Assembly (NCBI RefSeq): GCF_051200825.1
Contig: NZ_CP195158.1
Location: 2,976,001-3,040,000 of the forward strand
Direction of reading: 5' to 3'
DNA: 64,000 bases
Source: Formosa sp030427735
GTDB lineage: Bacteria; Bacteroidota; Bacteroidia; Flavobacteriales; Flavobacteriaceae
The translations under genes and the position numbers were made by a program. Shown here piece by piece: positions 57,036 to 64,000 of this stretch (position 1 is the stretch's first letter; each line of letters opens with the position of its first letter). The notes beneath the pieces were generated by a model. The model saw only the letters and a program-made list of their open reading frames with translations, was not told the origin of the DNA and did not search any database.

Positions 57036-59072
57036 ATGATGAATATTTTATTAAATACATTCAACACACCATACCATACAGCGCCTTTTTCAGCAATTAA
57101 AAACGATGATTTTTTACCCGCTATTAGCGCTCTAATCGAAGATACGAAAAAAGACATCGATCGTATTACCGAAAACACCGAAGCACCAACATTTGAAAAC
57201 ACAATTGAAGCTTTAGAATTTTCTGGTCAGCATTTGGATCGCGTAACCAGTATTTTTTTCAATTTAAATTCGGCAGAAACGAGCGACGAGATTCAAAAAA
57301 TAGCGCAAGAGGTTTCTCCTTTACTATCGGAATTTGGTAACGACATCACTTTAAACACCAACCTATTTAAACGTGTTAAAGCCGTTTATGACAGCAGAAA
57401 TACTCTTGATTTAACTCCAGAACAAAGCATGTTACTGGAAAAACAATACAAAAGTTTTTCTAGAAATGGTGCTAATTTACAAGACAATAAAAAGGAAGCA
57501 CTTCGCCAATTAGATAAAGATTTAAGCAAATTGAAATTGACTTTCGGAGAAAATGTTTTGGCCGAAACCAATGCTTTTGAAATGCATATTACAGATGAAG
57601 CCGATTTAAGCGGACTTCCGGATGGTGCCAAAGAAGCAGCAAAGCAATTGGCCGAGTCTAAAAACAAAGACGGTTGGCTTATTACTTTAGACTACCCGAG
57701 CTACATTCCGTTTATGACGTATGCCGACAATCGCGAATTACGCAAAAAACTAGCAATAGCCTTCGGTCAAAAAGGATTTCACAACAATAAATTAGACAAT
57801 CAAGACATCGTTTTAAACATTGCAAAAAAACGATTCGAACGTGCAAATTTACTAGGCTATAAAACCCATGCCGATTTTATTTTGGAAGAACGCATGGCAA
57901 AAAATCCGGAAACCGTTTTTAAATTCTTAAACGAATTATTAGAAAAAGCAAAGCCTGCCGCACTTAAAGAATTTAATACGCTTGAAACCTTTGCTAAAGA
58001 ATTAGATAATATAGATCGTTTGGAAAAATGGGATTCCGCTTATTATGCAGAGAAGCTCAAACAAAAACTTTTCGATTTAGACGACGAAAAACTAAAACCC
58101 TATTTTAAACTAGAAAACGTTATTAACGGGGCTTTTACTATTGCCGAAAAGTTATACGGTATCGCTTTTGAAGAAATAAACACGATAGACAAATACCATG
58201 AAGAAGTACTAACTTATAAAGTAAGCGATGCAGACGGTAATTTTGTTTCGATTTTATACGCCGACTTTTTTCCAAGACCAGGAAAACGTAACGGCGCTTG
58301 GATGACAGTTTACAAGTCGCAGTACAAAAAAAATGGCGACAATAGCAGACCGCACATTTCGATTGTTTGCAACTTTACCAAGCCTACAAAAAGTAAACCA
58401 TCGCTACTAACATTTAACGAAGTTACCACCCTGTTTCACGAATTTGGCCACGCCCTACACGGCATGTTAGCCAATACCACATACCCAAGTTTATCGGGAA
58501 CAAGCGTGTACTGGGATTTTGTAGAACTACCAAGTCAAGTAATGGAAAATTGGTGCTACGAGAAAGATGCCCTAGAACTCTTTGCAAAACACTACCAAAC
58601 TGGAGACATTATTCCTATGGAACTGGTGCATAAAATAAAAGCTTCGGCCAATTTTAACGAAGGTATGCAAACGCTCCGTCAATTAAGCTTTGGTTTGCTC
58701 GACATGAGCTGGCACGGTGTAAACCCAACAGAAATCACCAATGTAAAGGCACACGAAACAGAAGCTTTCGAAAGCACAAAACTCTATCCAGATGTAGCCG
58801 AAAATTGCATGAGCACTTCGTTTTCGCACATCTTTCAAGGCGGTTACTCCTCGGGGTACTATAGCTATAAATGGGCCGAAGTTTTAGATGCCGATGCATT
58901 CGAGTATTTTTTAGAAGCAGGCATATTTAATAAAGAAGTTGCTACTAAATTTAAAAATACCGTATTATCGCAAGGAGGCACACTAGACCCAATGGTATTG
59001 TACAAACAATTTAGAGGAAAAGAACCGCAGCCGGAAGCCTTATTACGACGCGCCGGATTGATTGAGAACTAA
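57036..59072 (+). CDS. M3-family metallopeptidase (oligopeptidase A / dipeptidyl carboxypeptidase type)
   Basis: A 678-residue cytosolic zinc peptidase. The catalytic motif HEFGHALHGML begins at His468 (HEFGH 468-472), and the downstream region with VENCMSTSFSHIFQGGYSSGYYSYKWAEV is typical of M3A enzymes. No signal peptide. It degrades short peptides. Two adjacent ATG codons start the frame (57036, 57039). Single gene; followed by a dispersed repeat and then a terminator at 59293, so that repeat would be within its 3' transcript. Confidence 0.95.
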   Translation: MMNILLNTFNTPYHTAPFSAIKNDDFLPAISALIEDTKKDIDRITENTEAPTFENTIEALEFSGQHLDRVTSIFFNLNSAETSDEIQKIAQEVSPLLSEFGNDITLNTNLFKRVKAVYDSRNTLDLTPEQSMLLEKQYKSFSRNGANLQDNKKEALRQLDKDLSKLKLTFGENVLAETNAFEMHITDEADLSGLPDGAKEAAKQLAESKNKDGWLITLDYPSYIPFMTYADNRELRKKLAIAFGQKGFHNNKLDNQDIVLNIAKKRFERANLLGYKTHADFILEERMAKNPETVFKFLNELLEKAKPAALKEFNTLETFAKELDNIDRLEKWDSAYYAEKLKQKLFDLDDEKLKPYFKLENVINGAFTIAEKLYGIAFEEINTIDKYHEEVLTYKVSDADGNFVSILYADFFPRPGKRNGAWMTVYKSQYKKNGDNSRPHISIVCNFTKPTKSKPSLLTFNEVTTLFHEFGHALHGMLANTTYPSLSGTSVYWDFVELPSQVMENWCYEKDALELFAKHYQTGDIIPMELVHKIKASANFNEGMQTLRQLSFGLLDMSWHGVNPTEITNVKAHETEAFESTKLYPDVAENCMSTSFSHIFQGGYSSGYYSYKWAEVLDADAFEYFLEAGIFNKEVATKFKNTVLSQGGTLDPMVLYKQFRGKEPQPEALLRRAGLIEN

Positions 59073-59268
59073 ACCACTATAGACTAGAAGTCTATAGGTT
59101 TGAAAGCAGACTGAAAGTCCGATTATTTGTATTTATCTTAGCCACAAATACACTAATATTCTTTATAAAAACTATGTCAAATATTCGTGCATTCGTGGCG
59201 GAAAAAATTTATTGAAACTGAAGTCTTGCACTAAAAGCGCATAGTTTTAACTAACGACTGAGACCAAT
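59073..59268 (+). repeat. Dispersed intergenic repeat, copy 2
   Basis: Matches 38942-39110 over most of its length: the start ACCACTATAGACTAGAAGTC, the inner inverted repeat from GCCACAAATACACTAATATT (59141 on) to ATATTCGTGCATTCGTGGC (ending 59199), and the tail with AACTAACGACTGAGACCAAT. It begins right after the M3 peptidase stop codon. Non-coding. Confidence 0.85.
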
Positions 59269-59292
59269 AAAAAATATCATTCAACAGCAAAT

Positions 59293-59325
59293 AAAGTCCA
59301 CAGCCTTAACACTGTGGACTTTTTA
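59293..59325 (+). terminator. Terminator after the M3 peptidase gene
   Basis: AAAGTCCACAG (59293-59303) pairs with CTGTGGACTTT (59312-59322), an 11-bp stem with a T run. Confidence 0.88.
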
Positions 59326-59371
59326 ATTTCAACCTTATAAAAACTTTAATATTTTAATAAAATACTTTTCC

Positions 59372-59379
59372 TATTTTTG
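59372..59379 (+). promoter_or_regulatory. -7 box upstream of the 59403 sigma factor
   Basis: TATTTTTG fits TAnnTTTG, 23 bases before the ATG. The rest of 59326-59402 is AT-rich. Confidence 0.6.
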
Positions 59380-59402
59380 AAATACAACGCGATATTTCAA
59401 CT

Positions 59403-59957
59403 ATGGCTAACAATAAAATTGATGCATCTAAATGGGTAGATCGGTATTCCGATTATCTGTTTAACTATACCATTACAAGGATAAATGATGCCGAACTAGC
59501 AAAAGATATAGTACAAGACACCTTTTTTGCCGGATTAAAATCGATGAAAAATTTTAAAGGTGAAGCAAGTGAGCGCACCTGGCTGGCATCTATACTAAAA
59601 CGCAAAATTATAGACCATTATCGCAAAACCAACTCAAAAAAAGGTCAAGCGGAAGTACGAATGTCTTATGCATCGAACGACGACGAGACTGGAGATTGGC
59701 TTGAAGAACGTGTTGAAGACACCTTTTTTAAAAATGCCGACTTAAACTTAGAAAACACCGAACTAAGCGAGGCCATTTATTTATGCTTAGACAAACTACC
59801 AGAAAAACAGGCTCAGGTCTTTAAAATGAAAACCATACAAGATTACGATACCGAAGTTATTTGTAATGAATTAAATATTACACCGTCTAATCTTTGGGTA
59901 ATTATACATAGAGCGCGAACAGCCCTATCAAGCTGTCTAGAAAAAAACTGGTTTTAA
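59403..59957 (+). CDS. ECF sigma factor
   Basis: A 184-residue sigma-70 factor with region 2 (RYSDYLFNYTITRINDAELAKDIVQDTFFAGLKSMKNFKGEASERTWLASILKRKIIDHYR) and region 4 (LPEKQAQVFKMKTIQDYDTEVICNELNITPSNLWVIIHRAR). Unlike the factor at 20241, it is not beside a FecR or TonB receptor. The next gene starts 2 bases later and has a zinc anti-sigma motif, so this looks like a stress-type sigma/anti-sigma pair. Target genes are unknown. Confidence 0.93.
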   Translation: MANNKIDASKWVDRYSDYLFNYTITRINDAELAKDIVQDTFFAGLKSMKNFKGEASERTWLASILKRKIIDHYRKTNSKKGQAEVRMSYASNDDETGDWLEERVEDTFFKNADLNLENTELSEAIYLCLDKLPEKQAQVFKMKTIQDYDTEVICNELNITPSNLWVIIHRARTALSSCLEKNWF

Positions 59958-59959
59958 TT

Positions 59960-60220
59960 ATGGGGAAATTATTTTTGAATTGTAAAGAAGCTACTCAGGT
60001 TTGCAATAAATCTCAATATGAAGAGTCTTCGTTTTTGGAGCGCTTTAAATTAAAACTACATACTATATTTTGTTCCTTTTGTAAAGAACACACCAAAAAA
60101 AACCATCAGCTTACCAATGCTATAAAACAATCTAACATTACCTGTTTAGACGCAAAAAGCAAACATGGCATGAGAGATAATGTAGAAAAAGAACTGCATA
60201 AAGTTTTAAAGCAACAATAA
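59960..60220 (+). CDS. Small zinc-binding anti-sigma factor candidate
   Basis: An 86-residue protein without a membrane helix. It holds the anti-sigma zinc motif His34-x3-Cys38-x2-Cys41 (HTIFCSFC) and earlier Cys8 and Cys15 (NCKEATQVCNKS), set in helices like the N-terminal ZAS domain. It follows the ECF sigma gene by 2 bases, which supports the pairing. Being soluble, it could sense redox or metal state in the cytosol; that is inference. Confidence 0.75.
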   Translation: MGKLFLNCKEATQVCNKSQYEESSFLERFKLKLHTIFCSFCKEHTKKNHQLTNAIKQSNITCLDAKSKHGMRDNVEKELHKVLKQQ

Positions 60221-60257
60221 ATCACACTAAACCTCTTTTCTCTGTTTTTAAAGCATT

Positions 60258-61088
60258 TTACAAAACCAACTCTAAGAACAGCCACAATATAGGGATGGCT
60301 TCAACCCAGAACGCTGTATAAATATCGCTCTGGTGTTTACGACTTCCGATAGTAAATCCTATTAAAACTAAAGAAACCAGTAATACAATTTTCACCTGTC
60401 GTAAATCTATTTCTGGTTTTATTAGTTCCACCAACACAAAAATCAACAGCAGAATAACACCTAAAATTTTGGTACGTTTTACACCTATCTTTTGTGGTAT
60501 AGTCCCCAATTTTAAACTATCGTATTTTAAATCTCTCAGTTCAAAAGGTAACATTAAGGCCAAAATAAACACAAAGCGCTGTACTGTTGTTACTATTACC
60601 GTATTGTTTAAAGCGTAATTGTTGTTAATTAAAGGCAGCAGTACAGTAACCCCCGCCCACACCAAAGCAATAACATAAACCTTTAAGCCGCTAATACTTC
60701 TTAAATTGTTTTGTTTATCCAGAAAAAAGCGCTTCGGCAAAAACGGTATCGCATACATAAACGTTATAACACCAAAACCCGCAATAATCAATGCGGTATC
60801 GCGAGCCAATTGCGTGGCGTAATAACACATGAACACAAAGCAGAGAAGCGAAAAAACCTGAATAGCCCGTAACCAACTAGCTAATTGTCGTCTATGAAAT
60901 TTTGCCAAGCCAAAATATTTAACAAAATTATAACCTGTAATAGCGGCGAAAAAATTAAAATTTAAAAGAATAGCATCGTAAGGCAAATGGAATTTAATAA
61001 GGGTGATCCACGACAGAGCAAACACCGATAAAGCCACGTGAACACTACTATTAAGGTAAAATTTAAAAAACTGTTTTAACCCGTACAT
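60258..61088 (-). CDS. UbiA-like polytopic membrane protein
   Basis: A 276-residue protein with about eight membrane helices. The loop FELRDLKYDSLKLGTIPQKIGVKRTKIL resembles the second Asp-rich motif region of UbiA prenyltransferases (DxxxD). The first motif is weak: NFVKYFG is where NDxxDxxxD would be expected. It is therefore a divergent UbiA-superfamily member or a look-alike, and substrate and activity are unknown. Single gene, divergent from gcvP, whose promoter lies in the 119-base gap. Confidence 0.7.
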   Translation of the reverse strand: MYGLKQFFKFYLNSSVHVALSVFALSWITLIKFHLPYDAILLNFNFFAAITGYNFVKYFGLAKFHRRQLASWLRAIQVFSLLCFVFMCYYATQLARDTALIIAGFGVITFMYAIPFLPKRFFLDKQNNLRSISGLKVYVIALVWAGVTVLLPLINNNYALNNTVIVTTVQRFVFILALMLPFELRDLKYDSLKLGTIPQKIGVKRTKILGVILLLIFVLVELIKPEIDLRQVKIVLLVSLVLIGFTIGSRKHQSDIYTAFWVEAIPILWLFLELVL

Positions 61089-61174
61089 CCCACAAAAATA
61101 AACAAAGTGATTTTAACAATTTAATGATATAAAATTCTTTGCAAAATCATACATAAATAACTTACTAAATTCCG

Positions 61175-61182
61175 TACTTTTG
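61175..61182 (+). promoter_or_regulatory. -7 box of gcvP
   Basis: TACTTTTG fits TAnnTTTG, 25 bases before the gcvP ATG. No glycine-riboswitch sequence is visible in the short leader. Confidence 0.65.
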
Positions 61183-61207
61183 CGCCGCAAAACACAATTA
61201 AAGACTA

Positions 61208-64000
61208 ATGAATACAAATGCGTTCTCACTGCGTCATATTGGTCCTAGAGAAGCGGACCAAAACCAAATGTTACAAACCATTGGTGTAGACAGTTTAGAT
61301 CAACTCATTTATGAGACTTTACCAGACGGTATCCGCTTACAAAAACCGCTTAATTTAGAAGCGCCAATGAGTGAGCACGAGTATTTAACTCACATACACG
61401 AGCTTTCAAAACAAAATAAAATCTTTAAATCGTACATCGGTTTAGGATATTACCCTACTATTCTTCCTGCGGTTATCCAACGTAATATTCTAGAAAACCC
61501 AGGATGGTATACAGCTTACACCCCTTACCAAGCAGAAATCGCTCAAGGACGCTTAGAAGCCTTATTAAACTTCCAAACCATGATTACCGATTTAACAGGT
61601 ATGGAAATTGCCAATGCTTCTTTACTAGACGAAAGTACTGCGGCGGCCGAAGCCATGAGCTTATTATTTGCTGTAAGAAGTCGTGACCAGAAAAAACAAG
61701 GGGTTAATAAATTTTTCGTTTCCGATGCTGTTTTACCGCAAACACTAGCGCTACTTCAAAGCCGTTCTAACCCAATAGGTATAGAATTAGTTATTGGCAA
61801 TGAAAATGCTTTCGATTTTTCTTCGGAATTCTTTGGAGCTATTTTACAATATCCAGGAAAAGACGGATTAGTTAGCGACATTAAAACTTTTATAGAAAAA
61901 GCCAATGCAGCCGATATAAAAGTTGCTGTCGCTGCCGATATTTTAAGCTTGGTAAAATTAGAAGCGCCTGGTAAATTTGGTGCCGATGTAGTTGTAGGAA
62001 CCACTCAACGCTTTGGAATCCCGATGGGTTACGGAGGTCCTCACGCTGCTTATTTTGCTACAAAAGAAACTTATAAGCGTGATATTCCTGGACGTATTAT
62101 TGGAGTTACAAAAGACTTAAACGGTAATCGTGCGCTACGTATGGCCCTACAAACCCGCGAGCAGCACATTAAACGCGATAAAGCAACCTCTAACATTTGT
62201 ACAGCACAAGTATTATTAGCAGTTATGGCTGGTATGTACGCCGTTTACCACGGCCCAAAAGGCTTAGAGTTTATTGCAAACACTGTTCATTTTAAAGCTT
62301 CAGCAGTATCAGAAGCCTTAAAAACACTAGGTTTTAAACAAAGTAACACAAACTTCTTCGACACTATAAAAGTTGAAGCCGATGCCGAAAAAGTTAAAAC
62401 CTTAGCCGAACAAAAAGAAATCAATTTCTTTTACCCACATACCGATGCAGTAACCATCGCTATAAACGAAACTACGTCTGTATCAGACCTGAACGACATA
62501 ATAGCCATTTTTGCTGAAGTCGCTCAAAAAGAAACCATTATTATTGATGCCTTAACAGAAGTTAATAACATTCAGGAGGACTTAAAACGTAACTCTGCAT
62601 TTTTAACCGAAAGTGTATTTAACACATACCATTCGGAAACCGAATTGATGCGTTATATCAAAATGCTAGAGCGTAAAGATCTATCTTTAAATCACTCGAT
62701 GATTTCTTTAGGATCTTGTACCATGAAATTAAATGCGGCTTCAGAAATGCTACCTTTAAGTTGGGCTAACTGGGGAAGCATCCACCCTTTTGCTCCAATA
62801 GAGCAAGCGCAAGGTTATCAAACCGTTTTAAAAGCATTAGAAGATCAATTAACAGAAATCACAGGTTTTGCTGCCACTTCGTTACAACCAAATTCTGGAG
62901 CACAAGGTGAGTACGCCGGATTAATGGTAATAAAAGCATATCACGAATCTCGTGACGATCATCATAGAAATATCTGTTTAATCCCTTCGTCTGCTCACGG
63001 TACCAATCCTGCAAGTGCAGTTATGGCAGGTATGAAAGTAGTCGTAACAAAATCTACTGCCGAGGGCAATATAGATGTCGACGATTTACGCGAAAAAGCA
63101 GAATTACATAAAGACAACCTATCGTGTTTGATGGTAACATACCCATCCACACACGGTGTTTACGAATCGGCAATTAAAGAAATCACAAAAATCATTCACG
63201 ATAACGGTGGCCAAGTGTATATGGATGGCGCAAACATGAATGCCCAAGTTGGATTAACCAACCCGGGTAACATTGGTGCCGATGTGTGTCACTTAAACCT
63301 ACACAAAACCTTTGCTATCCCACATGGTGGTGGTGGTCCAGGTGTAGGTCCTATATGTGTTGCCAAACAATTAGTGCCATTTTTACCAGGCAACCCTGTT
63401 ATAAAAACAGGAGGCGAGCAGGCTATAAAAGCCATCTCTGCAGCTCCTTTTGGATCGTCTTTAGTATGTTTAATTTCTTATGGCTATATTAAAATGTTAG
63501 GCGCTCAAGGTTTACTAGACGCTACTAAAACAGCCATCTTAAACGCAAACTATATTAAAAGCCGTTTACAAGGGCAATTCGACACCTTGTACTCTGGCGA
63601 ATGTGGTCGTGCTGCTCACGAAATGATTGTAGACTGTCGCCCATTTAAAGCCAATGGCATAGAAGTTACCGATATAGCCAAACGTTTAATGGATTACGGC
63701 TTCCACGCACCTACAGTTTCTTTCCCTGTAGCAGGAACTTTAATGATAGAACCAACAGAAAGTGAAAGCAAACAAGAAATGGATCGTTTTTGCGATGCAA
63801 TGATTGCCATTAAAAAGGAAATAGATAACGCCTCTAAAGATGAGACTAACAATGTTTTAAAAAATGCACCTCATACTTTAGACATGTTAACGTCTAGCAC
63901 ATGGGACTTCCCTTACTCTAGAGAGACTGCAGCTTTTCCATTAGACTATGTAAAAGACAATAAATTCTGGCCATCGGTTAGACGTGTAGACGATGCCTAT
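61208..64000 (+). CDS. gcvP: Glycine dehydrogenase (decarboxylating), P-protein; runs off the window end
   Basis: The PLP-dependent P-protein of the glycine cleavage system, which decarboxylates glycine and passes aminomethyl to the H-protein lipoate. The frame from ATG 61208 (MNTNAFSLRHIGPREADQNQ) stays open for 931 codons to the window edge; the family is about 950 residues, so only the last 20 or so are missing. It is the single-chain form with N- and C-terminal halves (DESTAAAEAMSLL in the first, LNLHKTFAIPHGGGGPGVGP in the second). The PLP Lys is Lys700 in LHKTF. Confidence 0.97.
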   Translation, partial: MNTNAFSLRHIGPREADQNQMLQTIGVDSLDQLIYETLPDGIRLQKPLNLEAPMSEHEYLTHIHELSKQNKIFKSYIGLGYYPTILPAVIQRNILENPGWYTAYTPYQAEIAQGRLEALLNFQTMITDLTGMEIANASLLDESTAAAEAMSLLFAVRSRDQKKQGVNKFFVSDAVLPQTLALLQSRSNPIGIELVIGNENAFDFSSEFFGAILQYPGKDGLVSDIKTFIEKANAADIKVAVAADILSLVKLEAPGKFGADVVVGTTQRFGIPMGYGGPHAAYFATKETYKRDIPGRIIGVTKDLNGNRALRMALQTREQHIKRDKATSNICTAQVLLAVMAGMYAVYHGPKGLEFIANTVHFKASAVSEALKTLGFKQSNTNFFDTIKVEADAEKVKTLAEQKEINFFYPHTDAVTIAINETTSVSDLNDIIAIFAEVAQKETIIIDALTEVNNIQEDLKRNSAFLTESVFNTYHSETELMRYIKMLERKDLSLNHSMISLGSCTMKLNAASEMLPLSWANWGSIHPFAPIEQAQGYQTVLKALEDQLTEITGFAATSLQPNSGAQGEYAGLMVIKAYHESRDDHHRNICLIPSSAHGTNPASAVMAGMKVVVTKSTAEGNIDVDDLREKAELHKDNLSCLMVTYPSTHGVYESAIKEITKIIHDNGGQVYMDGANMNAQVGLTNPGNIGADVCHLNLHKTFAIPHGGGGPGVGPICVAKQLVPFLPGNPVIKTGGEQAIKAISAAPFGSSLVCLISYGYIKMLGAQGLLDATKTAILNANYIKSRLQGQFDTLYSGECGRAAHEMIVDCRPFKANGIEVTDIAKRLMDYGFHAPTVSFPVAGTLMIEPTESESKQEMDRFCDAMIAIKKEIDNASKDETNNVLKNAPHTLDMLTSSTWDFPYSRETAAFPLDYVKDNKFWPSVRRVDDAY

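Noticed and set aside
61089..61207. Glycine riboswitch before gcvP
   Set aside because: The leader after the -7 box is only about 20 bases, and no aptamer-like sequence is present.

Overview
The window is chromosomal DNA from a marine-type Flavobacteriaceae (Bacteroidota), of the Formosa/Algibacter/Gramella kind. The genus is inference. The evidence is low-GC DNA with TAnnTTTG -7 promoter boxes, a SusC/SusD pair with FecI/FecR regulators, a hybrid two-component sensor, a type IX secretion C-terminal domain, the monomeric NADP isocitrate dehydrogenase, an HPRT-adenylate kinase fusion, GSCFA, DUF4230 and DUF6095 proteins, and a 16S 3' end typical of the phylum.

Layout. 0-11 kb: icd, murQ with an overlapping small membrane protein, a 1307-residue hybrid sensor/AraC regulator, a secreted protein of unknown role, and a type IX-sorted protein broken by one in-frame TAA. 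11-20 kb (minus strand): ECF sigma factor, FecR anti-sigma, SusC with an N-terminal signalling domain, SusD-like lipoprotein, calcineurin-type phosphoesterase and glycerophosphodiester phosphodiesterase. Together these look like one TonB-dependent phosphodiester-scavenging locus under cell-surface signalling. 20.6-25.9 kb (minus): a full rRNA operon (16S, tRNA-Ile, tRNA-Ala, 23S, 5S) behind three tandem promoters. 26.5-29.4 kb: a YpdA-like reductase, a LytTR regulator with an unusual receiver, and a DUF5602-like lipoprotein.

29.6-37.5 kb: a complete type II-C CRISPR-Cas locus. It has an array of 13 repeats of 46 bp and 12 spacers of exactly 30 bp, then cas2, cas1 and cas9 (minus strand), and a tracrRNA read divergently from just upstream of the cas9 start. 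A REP-associated tyrosine transposase (RAYT) gene lies between cas9 and cas1 and carries its own family of palindromes, one of them inside its reading frame. Left of the array lies a duplicated element containing repeat-like sequence that could pair with the tracrRNA. This is the most unusual part of the window.

37.7-64 kb: mostly housekeeping genes. These are an unknown protein, DUF445, an aromatic amino acid hydroxylase, an enoyl-CoA hydratase, rhodanese, DUF4230, GSCFA, alaS, an M23 peptidase with a MerR regulator, LemA with two TPM proteins, an MscS channel, obgE, the HPRT-adenylate kinase fusion, purK-purE, an M3 peptidase, an ECF sigma factor with a small zinc-binding anti-sigma candidate, a UbiA-like membrane protein, and gcvP cut by the window end. 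Dispersed intergenic repeats occur near 38.9 kb and 59.1 kb, and a MITE-like element near 53.8 kb.
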